Assembly: GCA_017448965.1 (NCBI GenBank)
Contig: JAFSKK010000006.1
Location: 1 to 64,000 of the forward strand
DNA from: Bacteroidaceae bacterium
Lineage (GTDB): Bacteria > Bacteroidota > Bacteroidia > Bacteroidales > Bacteroidaceae
Direction: 5' to 3'
DNA length: 64,000 nt
Shown here: in pieces, positions 1 through 8,882 of the stretch
Numbering within the stretch: position 1 is the stretch's first letter
Layout of the letters: each line of letters begins with the position of its first letter
The notes under the pieces: model-generated
What the model saw: only the letters and a program-made list of their open reading frames with translations
What the model was told of the DNA's origin: nothing
The model's database searches: none
Translations under genes and position numbers: made by a program

Positions 1-1
1 C

Positions 2-208
2 TCCCGAGTCGTTCGTCAGGTCACAGGCCGCACCGTTATCGACTACATCAACCAGATGCTGCTGATGGAAGCATCCTTCCTATTGCAAACATCCCCACTG
101 AGCATCACCCAGATAGCCGACCGCCTCCATTTCACCGACACCCCTTCGTTCAGCAAGTTCTTCTCGCGTATGAAAGGCATGAGCCCGAAGGAATATCGAA
201 AGGGATAA
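2..208 (+). CDS. AraC-family transcriptional regulator, C-terminal end (partial)
   Basis: Reading frame 2 is open from the window edge to the TAA at 206-208 and gives 68 residues. The segment has the second helix-turn-helix of the AraC/XylS DNA-binding domain: 'ITQIADRLHFTDTPSFSKFF' followed by 'RMKGMSPKEYRKG', the usual C-terminal signature. AraC-family proteins activate or repress nearby genes; in Bacteroidetes they may also be the output module of hybrid two-component systems, so the missing N-terminal part decides which type this is. The target cannot be inferred from this window. Confidence 0.85.
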   Translation, partial: SRVVRQVTGRTVIDYINQMLLMEASFLLQTSPLSITQIADRLHFTDTPSFSKFFSRMKGMSPKEYRKG

Positions 209-257
209 AATCACCCATGCTTCGGCAATGTGGTGACATCTTATCAATACGTCCTAT

Positions 258-1000
258 TTATTCCACAACGACCTTGCGGCCATTCTTGATATACATGCCC
301 TTCACATAAGGCTTACCGTCGAGTTTCCTACCGTCGAGGGTGTACCACGCGCGTTGGAGGGAATTCGAAATCCCCGGCTCATGGGATGCGGCCGCATCGA
401 CGGAAAGGTCATGAATTCCAGTCTGCTCACCGTCACTAAGGTTGAGCACGATGACGCGGGCCTTGGCGGGAGTGTTCGGGTCAGCAGACTCTCCAGCGGT
501 CAGACCGTTCAGCAGTTGGAAGTAGGCACGGCAGGAGCCGATGGTCATGGCACCGTTGGGATAATAGAGATTGTCGGCATCGACGAGGTAGAGGACAGTT
601 TTGTCCTCTTGAGCAATAGGGAAAGGGTCAAAGATACCTTGGAAGGCCACATTGCCGTCATTCGTGGTGACAGCACATTCGCTTTTCGACCTTTCTTCCA
701 CCGTCACGCCAAGAAAGACAGGGTTGGAGAAGTTCTCTGCAATGGTTTCGTCCCATTTGATGATATAGGGAGTACCCGCCTGGATAGTGGTGGCATCGAC
801 GAAGTTCAGTGTCAGCACACCCGTTGAGGCGTTGAAGTTGGAAGTTGTTTTGTCGAATTCCTTGACGGTGGCTCCCGCAATGGGGTAATCATCCAATAGG
901 AACTGTTTTCCATATCGTTGCCGGCGTGCATCATGGTGGGTAGCCACAAAGTCCATAGCAGCAGCCAAGCAACCTTCTGCCATATACATGTACGTCTCAT
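258..1000 (-). pseudogene. Secreted surface-protein remnant: signal peptide out of frame with a C-terminal tail domain
   Basis: The ATG at 1000 begins a convincing signal peptide (MRRTCIWQKV.. a hydrophobic Trp/Leu stretch, then 'MMHAGNDMENS') in one frame. The sorted-domain part (from about 'LLDDYPIAGATVKEFD' to 'WYTLDGRKLDGKPYVKGMYI' and 'RKVVVE') continues in the neighbouring frame to the stop at 258. Large Bacteroidales secreted proteins have a module with the 'PLAGATVKEL..GTLTLNF..AGTPYIIKW' pattern followed by a short C-terminal TLDGR tail. Here the module starts abruptly about 30 codons after the signal peptide, so both a frameshift and an internal deletion are likely. The frames cross around 890-925. 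A sequencing indel could explain the frame change but not the short length. Confidence 0.6.
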
Positions 1001-1274
1001 ATCGATATACTCTAAAACCGCAGCACTATCATTGAATGAACTTTAAAGTTCCTGAGCAACATAAAGTTCTTGCGAGGCAAGCGGCAGAGCCAGGGTGGCC
1101 CAGGAACTTGCCATATCAGAAATATCATTTACTTCAGTGCTGCAAAACAAAGCAATTGAAATTCTTCAATGACGTGGCAAACGTTAGGAAAAAAATCTGA
1201 GAATCGTGCACTTTTTTGGGGATTATTTTAAAAAAAGAGAAATTGGGTAGTGGAAGAAACGGAAAATTTGCTTC

Positions 1275-2822
1275 TCATTCCACCCAGTTATCACGGTCAA
1301 GGTTGCGATAACCAATGGCTTCGGCAATGTGGTGACTCTGAACCTGTTCTGCGCCTTCAAGGTCAGCAATGGTGCGAGAGACCTTCAGGATGCGGTCGTA
1401 GGCACGGGCTGAGAGGTTGAGTTTCTTCATGGCAGAACGAAGAAGATTGAGGGCTTTTTCATCGAGTTGCACATGTTTCTGAAGCAACGAAGTGGTCATC
1501 TGGGCATTGCAATGAATGCCTTTGACACCCTTGTAGCGCTCACTCTGTATCTGGCGAGCTTTGAGCACCCGTTCGCGGATGGCGGAAGAAGGCTCGCCTT
1601 TGGGTGCCTTGGAGATTTCCTCGAAGGGCACACTCTCCACCTCCACCTGAATGTCGATGCGATCCATCAATGGACCACTGATCTTGTTCATGTAACGCTG
1701 AATCTGCCCTGGAGTGCAGGCACAATTATGGGTGGGATGATGATGGTAACCACAGGGACAGGGATTCATCGAAGCCACCAACATGAAGGAACATGGGAGC
1801 GTGAGATTGTATCGTGCCCGCGAGATGGAGATGACACGGTCTTCAAGCGGTTGACGAAGCGTTTCGAGCACAGAACGGTTGAACTCTGGGAGTTCATCGA
1901 GAAATAGCACCCCATTGTGAGCCAGACAGATTTCGCCAGGAAGAAACGTGTTGCCACCACCCACAAGGGCGACATCAGACACAGTATGATGAGGCGAACG
2001 GAAAGGGCGCTGACTGATGAGAGAAGTCTCCTTCTTCAGTTTGCCTGCAATGGAATGTATCTGAGTGGTTTCGAGGCTCTCGTTGAGGGTCAGAGGAGGA
2101 AGGATGGAGGGAAGACGTTTCGCCATCATAGATTTGCCACAACCGGGACTTCCTACCAGAATGATGTTGTGTCCTCCTGCCGCTGCCACTTCAAAAGCGC
2201 GCTTCACATTGGCTTGCCCTTTCACCTCATCAAAATCGTAAGGAAAAGAGAACTGCTGGGCATAGAACTCCTCACGCGTGTTGACAACGGTGGGTTCTAT
2301 CTGATGCATGCCACCAAAGAAACCAACGATGTCCTGCAGTTTGTTCACGCCATACACCTTCAGTCGGTTCACCACGGCTGCCTCGCGAGCATTCTCCTCT
2401 GGAACAAATAGTGCCTCGTAACCCATTTCGCGCGCCTTGATGGAGATGGGCAGAATGCCTCTCACGGGCAAGATGGTTCCATCCAATCCCAATTCGCCCA
2501 CAAACATGAACTTCTCAGGATTAGGGATATTCATGAATCCATAGGAGAGAAGCACACCTATGGCCATAGGAAGATCAAAGCCAGAGCCTTCCTTGCGCAC
2601 ATCGGCTGGCGCGAGATTGACCACCACCGACTTGCAAGGTGCTTTATAACCATTCACACGTAAGGCCGACTGCACACGTTCCTGACTCTCTTTCACCGCA
2701 CTATCAGGCAAACCCACAATGGTGAACTTGGCATTTTGTCCCCCTTCGTAGTTGTCCACCTCCACAGTAACCACCATGGCATCAAGACCTTGCAATGCTG
2801 CACTATGAACCTTTGCAATCAT
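1275..2822 (-). CDS. YifB/ComM-family Mg-chelatase-like AAA+ ATPase
   Basis: 515 residues, the normal length for this family. Order: N-terminal Lon-protease-like fold (MIAKVHSAAL..GLDAMVVTVEVD..), AAA+ core with Walker A 'GSPGCGKSMMAKR' near residue 215, Walker B-like 'GVLFLDELPEF', the Cys-rich 'MNPCPCGYHHH' segment, and the C-terminal 'LNLSARAYDRILKVSRTIADL' helix bundle. ComM of Vibrio is a hexameric helicase that drives branch migration in natural transformation; the wider family is nearly universal and its role in Bacteroidetes is not established. It starts 16 nt after the upstream lipoprotein gene ends, so co-transcription is likely. Confidence 0.93.
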   Translation of the reverse strand: MIAKVHSAALQGLDAMVVTVEVDNYEGGQNAKFTIVGLPDSAVKESQERVQSALRVNGYKAPCKSVVVNLAPADVRKEGSGFDLPMAIGVLLSYGFMNIPNPEKFMFVGELGLDGTILPVRGILPISIKAREMGYEALFVPEENAREAAVVNRLKVYGVNKLQDIVGFFGGMHQIEPTVVNTREEFYAQQFSFPYDFDEVKGQANVKRAFEVAAAGGHNIILVGSPGCGKSMMAKRLPSILPPLTLNESLETTQIHSIAGKLKKETSLISQRPFRSPHHTVSDVALVGGGNTFLPGEICLAHNGVLFLDELPEFNRSVLETLRQPLEDRVISISRARYNLTLPCSFMLVASMNPCPCGYHHHPTHNCACTPGQIQRYMNKISGPLMDRIDIQVEVESVPFEEISKAPKGEPSSAIRERVLKARQIQSERYKGVKGIHCNAQMTTSLLQKHVQLDEKALNLLRSAMKKLNLSARAYDRILKVSRTIADLEGAEQVQSHHIAEAIGYRNLDRDNWVE

Positions 2823-2838
2823 ACTCCCCGTTATTTTT

Positions 2839-3861
2839 TCATTTGATGTGTTTCTTGAGCATCTCCTCTATCTTCGCAGGATCATCACCACTATCAAGGA
2901 CACGATGGTTCTTATCCGTGAGAATGTAGAACGGAATCGAGTGGATGCCAAAAGTCTTAACAACAGGGGATTCAAGTCCCCGTCCATCACAATAGTGAGT
3001 GATGCCATTCAGAGAGTCTTGCCGAACGGTTTCTTCCCAGCGGTAGCGCTCCAAGTCGAGGGAGATGGCCACCACACGCAGACGCCCTGTCTCGCGAAAC
3101 GATTCGCTTCCGCGACGCAGACGCCACTGGAAATCGTAGCCTCCAGACATCCATGTTGCCCAAAAGGCGATGAGATGGTAGTTGCTGGAAGTGGACCATA
3201 GTTTCTCTTTCGTGTAGTCACGTTTGACGAGGGTGATGTCGGGGAGTTGCTTCCCTGGCTGCCGCTTGGCTTCACTGGTCAGTTGACTCTCGATGTCAAG
3301 CAGATGGTGATTGTGGGGATGATGTGCAAGAAGAGGTTTCAGAAGTTGGCGAAGTTCGGTCGCTTCCACATTAGATTCCTGCACAAAATAGCGGTCAAGC
3401 AAGTAGATGGCAACAGGAGAGGCAGGATTGTTCATGATGTAGGTACGCGCTGTACCCGTCACCATAGACGGATTCAGGGTATAGGTTTCCTCTCTGAACT
3501 GGTTCATCAACTTGTTCTCGTCACTACCATTAACCACATAATTCTTCAGGTCGTTGGCTGTGGCCTCATAGGAGAGGTCATAGCCGGGACCAACAAAGAT
3601 GACCTGCTCCACTCCGTTGGGGAATACAAGAATGAATGGAGTGACTTCGTCCACTTCTCCCTTATACTGGAACTGCCCTGCCTGCACGGTGAGTGTGTCG
3701 AGACGTGCATTGCCATTGGAGAGATTGTAGATGAAGAGTTGCCCCGCCTGCATATCGCGAAAGCGCCCCTTGATACGGAAAGTGTTCCCGCCAGGACCAC
3801 ACGATGCGAGCATCGAAATGGCCACCACACATATATATAATATGTACAGAGATTTTTTCAC
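2839..3861 (-). CDS. DUF4369-type thioredoxin-like lipoprotein lacking the CxxC motif
   Basis: 340 residues. It starts with a lipoprotein signal peptide (MKKSLYIL..ISMLASC), with Cys20-21 as the expected lipid anchor. The first half resembles DUF4369 ('FRIKGRFRDMQAGQLFIYNL'), which in Bacteroidetes often precedes a TlpA/AhpC-like thioredoxin fold. The second half has the fold's start ('YHLIAFWATWMSGG') and the cis-Pro strand ('HSIPFYILTDKNHRVL'). The catalytic WCxxC is replaced by WMSGG, so disulfide exchange is not expected; a structural or binding role is more plausible. It lies in a leftward run with the TPR lipoprotein upstream (8-nt gap) and yifB downstream. Confidence 0.8.
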   Translation of the reverse strand: MKKSLYILYICVVAISMLASCGPGGNTFRIKGRFRDMQAGQLFIYNLSNGNARLDTLTVQAGQFQYKGEVDEVTPFILVFPNGVEQVIFVGPGYDLSYEATANDLKNYVVNGSDENKLMNQFREETYTLNPSMVTGTARTYIMNNPASPVAIYLLDRYFVQESNVEATELRQLLKPLLAHHPHNHHLLDIESQLTSEAKRQPGKQLPDITLVKRDYTKEKLWSTSSNYHLIAFWATWMSGGYDFQWRLRRGSESFRETGRLRVVAISLDLERYRWEETVRQDSLNGITHYCDGRGLESPVVKTFGIHSIPFYILTDKNHRVLDSGDDPAKIEEMLKKHIK

Positions 3862-3869
3862 GTGAACTC

Positions 3870-5543
3870 CTATTTGTTGTAATCGGAGAACTCAGCGTCG
3901 TTAGCCGCCCGTTTAGCCAGCGATGGGTCGAGGGCGATGGCCTTGTCAAGATACTCCTTCACCTTGGCCTTCTCCTCCATGCGCATAGCAAGGATGGCCT
4001 GAAGATAGTAGGTCATCGCGTCGGGGTTCTGGATGTTGTTCAACTTCTTGAGCGCATCAGCATAGTCTTGCGACAGGATGTTGGCCAATGCAGCACTATT
4101 GTTAGCCGAGTTGGCAAACTTGGCTGATGCCTGTGGATAACGTCCTTGTGCCACATAGAGATGACCCAGTGCCTCGTCGAAGTTGTTGGCACCCACACCC
4201 TTACCAATATAGGCTTCAGCATCTTGGAACTTTCCATCCTGCAAAGCAATCATACCCATATTTACGTTTGGCTCAGCAGCCTTGGCATTCATAGCTAGTG
4301 CCTGAAGCAGATAGGTTTTTGCCCCATCGATATTGCCTTGACGCATAGCGAGTTCACCCAGATTGTTGTAGGCACGATAGTCGTTGGGGAAGAGTGAAAC
4401 CACCTTCTTCAGGATGCTCTCTTTCTGTGCATCGCTGGTCGCAAGCGTGTTGGCTGCATAGATGAGTTCCTCCACGCTCAACTGTGAAGCATCGGTTTCG
4501 GCCAATTGCATGATTGCCTCATCGCTACGACCAATCACATCGTAGTTGATGACCATGCGAGCACGGCGCAACTCTGGCAGCACAGCATCGGCCAATTCCT
4601 TGTACACGACCGCAATATTGCGAATCTCGCGTTCGCGCTGCTCAGGGTCTTGATACATGGAGAGCACGCGCAAGATAATCTCCTTGTCCTGGAGGTTCGA
4701 CTGCGACACCAACGCCTGAAAACCTTCCCAATCCTCTGCGGTGTAGCGTGTATCTACATTCGTTACCAACTGGTTCTGCTTCAACTGCTGGTTCACATAA
4801 CCTTCCGACACCTCACCACGTCTTTCTGCCAATCGTTCGTTGATGGCGTATGCACCATCAGGCGAAGCGTATGCACTCACCTCGATATTGTTCAGCACCA
4901 AACTCTGCTCGTCGCTCTTGATGTTCTTCAGGGTGGCGATGAAGTCCTGCACCGTCTTGCTGTTCAACTCGCTGCCACGCAGGTTGGCTTGACCAATGAG
5001 AAACTTCACAGCAGCCTCCTGCTTCTGACTGATGACACGCTGGAAGTTGTCGGGAGCCACACCAAAGTTTGCTGTCCGAGCCGTCTTCGTGATGAGGGCA
5101 GCCGTGCATTGAATGCCATAACCAATCTTCACGGTCGGCATCTTCATCGCCCTGTTTCCCTTTCGTGCATTGAACTGCATGAACAATTCGCTCTTCTCCA
5201 TTCCATCTTCGAAGGGCACATTGAAACGCATTGTAGCATGACCACCGTTCTTGTAAGAGATGATGGTGTTGTTCGCCTCCACCTTCTCGCCCTGCAACGT
5301 GTAGTCGGCACCAGCAGCCGAGCCACCATCCCACTTCAACACAGGCGTACAGGTCACAATGGCCTTCTTATTCATGGTCTTAGCAGGTACGTTAATGCTG
5401 ATGGTGGCGGGCACATTCCCAGCCAAATACTCCAATGGAGTGGGTGAAACCGCGAAGTTGTCGGATACAAAACTCTTCTGCTTTCCACAGCCAGCCAACA
5501 GCACAACGGCTACGGCTGAAAGCACATACATGTTCTTCTTCAT
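3870..5543 (-). CDS. OmpA-like / TPR repeat lipoprotein
   Basis: 557 residues with lipobox 'VVLLAGC' and a predicted outer-membrane anchor. The middle part (about 180-260) has an OmpA-like signature: 'NIEVSAYASPDGAYAINERL' followed by 'AERRGEV', which matches the D..N..LA..R pattern used by OmpA domains to hold peptidoglycan diaminopimelate. The C-terminal third (about 370-540) contains tetratricopeptide-like repeats ('YRAYNNLGELAMRQGNIDGA', 'AEPNVNMGMIALQDGKFQDA'). The combination suggests a periplasm-facing lipoprotein that bridges outer membrane and cell wall and offers a TPR docking surface. The exact role is not known to me. Confidence 0.82.
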   Translation of the reverse strand: MKKNMYVLSAVAVVLLAGCGKQKSFVSDNFAVSPTPLEYLAGNVPATISINVPAKTMNKKAIVTCTPVLKWDGGSAAGADYTLQGEKVEANNTIISYKNGGHATMRFNVPFEDGMEKSELFMQFNARKGNRAMKMPTVKIGYGIQCTAALITKTARTANFGVAPDNFQRVISQKQEAAVKFLIGQANLRGSELNSKTVQDFIATLKNIKSDEQSLVLNNIEVSAYASPDGAYAINERLAERRGEVSEGYVNQQLKQNQLVTNVDTRYTAEDWEGFQALVSQSNLQDKEIILRVLSMYQDPEQREREIRNIAVVYKELADAVLPELRRARMVINYDVIGRSDEAIMQLAETDASQLSVEELIYAANTLATSDAQKESILKKVVSLFPNDYRAYNNLGELAMRQGNIDGAKTYLLQALAMNAKAAEPNVNMGMIALQDGKFQDAEAYIGKGVGANNFDEALGHLYVAQGRYPQASAKFANSANNSAALANILSQDYADALKKLNNIQNPDAMTYYLQAILAMRMEEKAKVKEYLDKAIALDPSLAKRAANDAEFSDYNK

Positions 5544-5555
5544 ATTCTTTCTTTT

Positions 5556-6791
5556 TTAGTAGTTTCTTGTATATTTCTTACTTAAATGTCTGACGGGATA
5601 CCATACTGAGAGGAATCCAACGGCAATTACCGTCAGGAACACCACCACGATGTCCACCAGATGCACACTCACAGGATAGGCATCGATGATGTAGTCACCC
5701 TCGCTGTTGCCAAAACGGATGAGGCCAAACTCCTGTTGCAACCAACAGAGCAACAGCCCCAACGCAATGCCGATGACTGCACCCAAGATGCAAATCATTC
5801 TTCCCTCAAACATGAAGATGCCTCGAATCTGCTTTTCGTTCGCACCCAGGTTTCTCAGCGTGATGGCATCCTGCTTCTTATCGATAATCAGCATCGACAA
5901 CGAGCCGATGATGTTGAAGCAGGCAATCATCAGAATGAACGTCAGGAAGATGTAGGAGATGAGTTTCTCTATCTGCATGATTTTGAACGTGTCCTCCTGC
6001 TGTTCATAGCGGTCGAGCACCAGATAGCGCTCACCCAAGTTCTTTCGTATGCGCTCTTTCACCTTGTCGATGTCCACACCCTGCTTCAGACGCATCTCCA
6101 CCGCCGACACTTCCCCATACCTTTCAAAGATTCTTCGAGTGAAAGCCAAGTTCGTGATCACATAGTTCGAGTCATACTTGTTCTGCTTCACCATGAAACC
6201 CACTCCAGGTGAATATAATTCCTCCTGATTCAGGCTCTCGCGAGGGTCGTTCAAGTCGATGCGCTCTCCCTTTCGAGGGGCATACACCTGAATGGCTGAA
6301 GGAAAATCGGCAGACAATCCCAACTGCATCAGCAGATTTGCCCCCAAGATGCCATAATCTATCACATCGGCGTGCAACTCAAACACACCGTCGCCAAACA
6401 AGATATCGTTGATGCCCACCAGTTCCTCAAAATTATCCTCCACACCTTTCACCGTTGCCATCACCTGACGGTTGTTCATCATCAGCAACGCCTGATCTTC
6501 CAATGTCTCCGTCAGCACCGCCACATCAGGATCCTTCTTCAGCGCCACCAGTTCTTCCGCATCCGCCGGCATAAACTTTCCTGTGGCAGGCACCACCTTC
6601 AACTGCGGATCCATCGATGTGAACAAGCCTGCGACCATATCCTGAAAGCCGTTGAACACAGAGAGGATGCACACCAATGCCGCTGTTGCGATGGCCACTC
6701 CACACACCGATACGCCCGATATGATGTTGATGGCGTGGTGCGACTTCTTCGACAGCAGATAACGCGATGCTATGTAGAACGATACATTCAT
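5556..6791 (-). CDS. LolE/LolC-type ABC transporter permease (lipoprotein release, FtsX/MacB superfamily)
   Basis: Start chosen at ATG 6791 ('MNVSFYIASRYLLSKKSHHAIN'), the canonical N-terminus; the frame stays open 12 codons further upstream. About 411 residues: one N-terminal membrane helix ('IISGVSVCGVAIATAALVCI'), a large periplasmic domain, then three helices in the FtsX domain (about 275-400) ending '..FLSVWYPVRHLSKKY'. LolCE extracts mature lipoproteins from the inner membrane and hands them to LolA; the LolD ATPase is not in this window, as is common in Bacteroidetes. The 5' gene rbfA ends 57 nt upstream. Confidence 0.88.
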   Translation of the reverse strand: MNVSFYIASRYLLSKKSHHAINIISGVSVCGVAIATAALVCILSVFNGFQDMVAGLFTSMDPQLKVVPATGKFMPADAEELVALKKDPDVAVLTETLEDQALLMMNNRQVMATVKGVEDNFEELVGINDILFGDGVFELHADVIDYGILGANLLMQLGLSADFPSAIQVYAPRKGERIDLNDPRESLNQEELYSPGVGFMVKQNKYDSNYVITNLAFTRRIFERYGEVSAVEMRLKQGVDIDKVKERIRKNLGERYLVLDRYEQQEDTFKIMQIEKLISYIFLTFILMIACFNIIGSLSMLIIDKKQDAITLRNLGANEKQIRGIFMFEGRMICILGAVIGIALGLLLCWLQQEFGLIRFGNSEGDYIIDAYPVSVHLVDIVVVFLTVIAVGFLSVWYPVRHLSKKYTRNY

Positions 6792-6848
6792 ACTTCTTTT
6801 CAACAACGAATGAAACATTAGGCACATTCGTTGTTCTGAAAAAACTCC

Positions 6849-7184
6849 TTACTTGTTCAGCAGTTTATCGATGTTCTCCACATAATCCAGCGAGTCATCC
6901 AAGAAGAACTTCAGTTCTGGGATGATGCGCAACTGATGACGTTCCAACTTTCCTAACTCGTAGCGCACCTCCTGTGCGTGGTCGTTGATGTTCTGCAACA
7001 CCTCCTGCGCCTTCTCCGACGGGAAGATGCTCAGATACGCCTTAGCCACACTTAAATCAGGACTCACGCGCACCACACTCACACTCACCAGCAGATTTCT
7101 CGTCTGCCTCGTCTGTGCCTGAAAGATATTGCTCAAGTCCTTCTGAATCAGCCGAGCAATCTTATTCTGTCTTGTTGTTTCCAT
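6849..7184 (-). CDS. rbfA: 30S ribosome-binding factor A
   Basis: 111 residues, full length. The KH-like fold is recognisable from 'RQNKIARLIQKDLSNIFQ' (helix 1), 'VSVVRVSPDLSVAKAYLSIF' (strands 1-2) and 'LGKLERHQLRIIPELKFFLD' (the conserved LR..PEL.F..D signature). RbfA binds the 5' helix of 16S rRNA and supports 30S maturation, particularly in the cold. In many Bacteroidetes it precedes the LolE-type permease, as here. Confidence 0.95.
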   Translation of the reverse strand: METTRQNKIARLIQKDLSNIFQAQTRQTRNLLVSVSVVRVSPDLSVAKAYLSIFPSEKAQEVLQNINDHAQEVRYELGKLERHQLRIIPELKFFLDDSLDYVENIDKLLNK

Positions 7185-7193
7185 ATTACTTTA

Positions 7194-7285
7194 GAATTGA
7201 AGAGTTGAAAAATTGAAGAGTTGAAGTTACCATACGGCATGTTAGCAAAAACTTCAATTTTTCAATTCTTTAATTTTTCAATTTT
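7194..7285. repeat. Inverted repeat of TTGAAGAG/TTGAAAAA words upstream of rbfA
   Basis: The left arm (7194-7228) iterates TTGAAGAG and TTGAAAAA. The right arm (about 7249-7285) is its imperfect reverse complement (TTCAATTTTTCAATTC..). A 20-nt spacer separates them. The right arm covers the last codons and stop of the O-methyltransferase gene ('IKKLKN'), so the repeat encodes that C-terminus. It could act as a weak terminator or RNA stem between the two genes. It resembles in style the iterated-word inverted repeats at 22633-22821 and around the GxxExxY genes. Confidence 0.7.
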
Positions 7286-7956
7286 TTTATCATACTCAAT
7301 CCATCTCTTAACGGAAGAATCACCTTTTCCACACGGTCGTCCTTCGCCACCAAATCGTTGAATGCGCGGATGCCTTCTGTCTGCGCATCCTTCGCATCTT
7401 CCTCCACCACATGTCCGTCCCACAGCGTGTTGTCTGCCAAGATGTAGCCGCCCTCGTTCAGATGCGCCATCACCATCTCGTAATACTCCACATATCTGCG
7501 CTTGTCGCCATCGATGAACGCCATATCGAACATCAAGCCCAACTTCGGCACCACGTCCATCGCATCGCCGATGTGCATCGTGATTTTGTCTGCCCAAGGG
7601 GAGTTCTGGAACCAAGGCAGCGTGAAATCCTCCTGTTCATCGTTGATTTCCACCGTGTGCAGATGTCCTCCCTCCGGCAATCCTTCTGCGATGCACAAGC
7701 CTGAATAACCACTGTAGGTGCCAATCTCCAACACGAGCTTCGGACGCACCATTCCCACCAGCATCTTCAACAGCCTTCCCTGCAAATGGCCACTCGCCAT
7801 CCGCCCATACAGCAGATGCAACTGGGTTGCCCGCCACAGCCGATGCATGTACTCACTCTCCTGATCTATATGCTGGAGGATGTAGTCGTCTAGAGACCCT
7901 CTCTGTCCTTCGGACATCTCCCCCATAATGGGGAGACCATTCGGTTTGTTAGTCAT
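7270..7956 (-). CDS. SAM-dependent O-methyltransferase (caffeoyl-CoA OMT-like family)
   Basis: 228 residues. The Rossmann SAM-binding core is clear: 'VLEIGTYSGYSGLCIAEGLP' (motif I), 'HLHTVEIND' (acidic ribose-binding residue), 'DMAFIDGDKRRYVEYYEMV' (metal/substrate region) and 'GYILADNTLWDGHVV'. Class I metal-dependent O-methyltransferases of this type act on catechol-like or unknown small molecules in bacteria. The first ~22 residues ('MTNKPNGLPIMGEMSEGQRG') come from a palindromic repeat (7893-7945) and are not part of the fold; a start near 'LDDYILQHI' may have been the ancestral one. It follows aroQ after a 20-nt gap. Confidence 0.88.
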   Translation of the reverse strand: MTNKPNGLPIMGEMSEGQRGSLDDYILQHIDQESEYMHRLWRATQLHLLYGRMASGHLQGRLLKMLVGMVRPKLVLEIGTYSGYSGLCIAEGLPEGGHLHTVEINDEQEDFTLPWFQNSPWADKITMHIGDAMDVVPKLGLMFDMAFIDGDKRRYVEYYEMVMAHLNEGGYILADNTLWDGHVVEEDAKDAQTEGIRAFNDLVAKDDRVEKVILPLRDGLSMIKKLKN

Positions 7957-8040
7957 TTAATTGATAAATTAAAGACTTATTGATTCCTCGCCGCATGGTC
8001 TCCCTCCCCATTATGGGGGAGGGTTGGGGAGAGGGTCTTC
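7893..8040. repeat. Two inverted copies of a CCCTCCCC-type palindromic repeat at the aroQ / methyltransferase junction
   Basis: 7893-7945 reads GACCCTCTCT..CCCCCATAATGGGGAGACC. 7997-8040 is its inverted copy GGTCTCCCTCCCCATTATGG followed by GGGAGGGTTGGGGAGAGGGTC. The outer and inner words match; the segment between them differs (TGTCCTTCGGACATC against CCCAACCC). The first copy encodes the N-terminus of the methyltransferase, the second the last ~18 residues of AroQ ('LSPTLPHNGEGDHAARNQ'). Similar GC-rich palindromes are common intergenic repeats in Bacteroidetes; related copies occur at 61841-61880 and 61967-61998. Confidence 0.8.
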
Positions 8041-8447
8041 AACGCTTCTATTCCTAACCGGTAGCTGTCCAATCCGAAGCCACAAATCACACCCACACAG
8101 GCACAACTGATCATCGACTTGTGGCGGAACTCCTCACGCTGGTGCACATTCGAGATGTGCACCTCCACAACAGGCGTTTTCACGCCTCTAATGGCATCCT
8201 GAAGCGCGATGCTCGTATGCGTGTAGGCACCTGCATTCAGCACGATGCCGTCCCAAGAGAAGCCGACTTCATGAATCTTGTCAATCAGTTCGCCCTCCAC
8301 ATTCGACTGGAAGTAAGCCAGTTCCACCTCAGGGAAACGGCTTTTCAGCTCCTCGAAGTATTCCTCGAAACCACGAGAGCCATAAATGCCTGGTTCACGT
8401 TTACCTAACAGGTTCAGGTTGGGGCCATTCAGAATCAGTATCTTCAT
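7977..8447 (-). CDS. aroQ: 3-dehydroquinate dehydratase, type II
   Basis: 156 residues. Type II enzymes dehydrate 3-dehydroquinate in the shikimate pathway as dodecamers. Family marks present: 'ILNGPNLNLLGKREPGIYG' (the catalytic Arg and Tyr loop), 'FQSNVEGELIDKIHE', 'GIVLNAGAYTHTSIALQDAI' and 'PVVEVHISNVHQREEFRHKS' (catalytic His). The core normally ends near 'YRLGIEALKTL'; the remaining tail is encoded by a GC-rich palindromic repeat and is probably unstructured. Confidence 0.95.
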   Translation of the reverse strand: MKILILNGPNLNLLGKREPGIYGSRGFEEYFEELKSRFPEVELAYFQSNVEGELIDKIHEVGFSWDGIVLNAGAYTHTSIALQDAIRGVKTPVVEVHISNVHQREEFRHKSMISCACVGVICGFGLDSYRLGIEALKTLSPTLPHNGEGDHAARNQ

Positions 8448-8582
8448 TTTTTATCCTTCTTTAGTCATTTCTCGGCAAAGGTACGCCTTTTTTCCGAAAA
8501 CCGCATCATTCCTCGTGCGTTAAAATGCTAATTTACACGAATAAATGTTAAAAACAACGCGAGTTCGATAAAATCGAATGGA

Positions 8583-8811
8583 ACAACCTCCACATCGCCA
8601 ACGGCATAACCTCCAAGTCCCCAACGCCACAACCCCCAAATCGTCACTTCCACAACCTCTAAACCGACTTCCCCGATGTCGGTTCACCGATGTCCCCGAT
8701 GTCGGTCGACCGACATCGGGGACATCGGTTTAGAGGCTGTGGAAGAAAGGAAGTCGAGGAATACGGTGTAGGGAAGAAGTGGATGTGGAAGTGCCGCTGA
8801 GGTGGTTGTGA
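8583..8811. repeat. Long intergenic quasi-palindrome, copy A of the CTTCCACA..CCTC family
   Basis: The inner unit 8647-8745 begins CTTCCACAACCTCTAAACCGA and ends with the near-exact reverse complement TCGGTTTAGAGGCTGTGGAAG. The core consists of short self-complementary words (ACCGATGTCCCCGATGTCGGT, CCGACATCGGGGACATCGG). Looser outer arms (AACCTCCACAT.. and ..GAGGTGGTTGTG) extend the symmetry to about 229 bp. It fills most of the gap between aroQ and the glycan locus. Other copies are at 27645, 28951, 29122, 47361 and 61309. Confidence 0.85.
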
Positions 8812-8882
8812 CAACACCTCTGTTCTATACGAACGGATTTGCATTAAAATGCACACTTTACGTCAAAACATCGCGCCAAATC

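Noticed and set aside
4506..5447. Rightward 313-codon frame opposite the OmpA-TPR lipoprotein
   Set aside because: Antisense shadow of a gene with clear lipobox and domain structure; no motif of its own.
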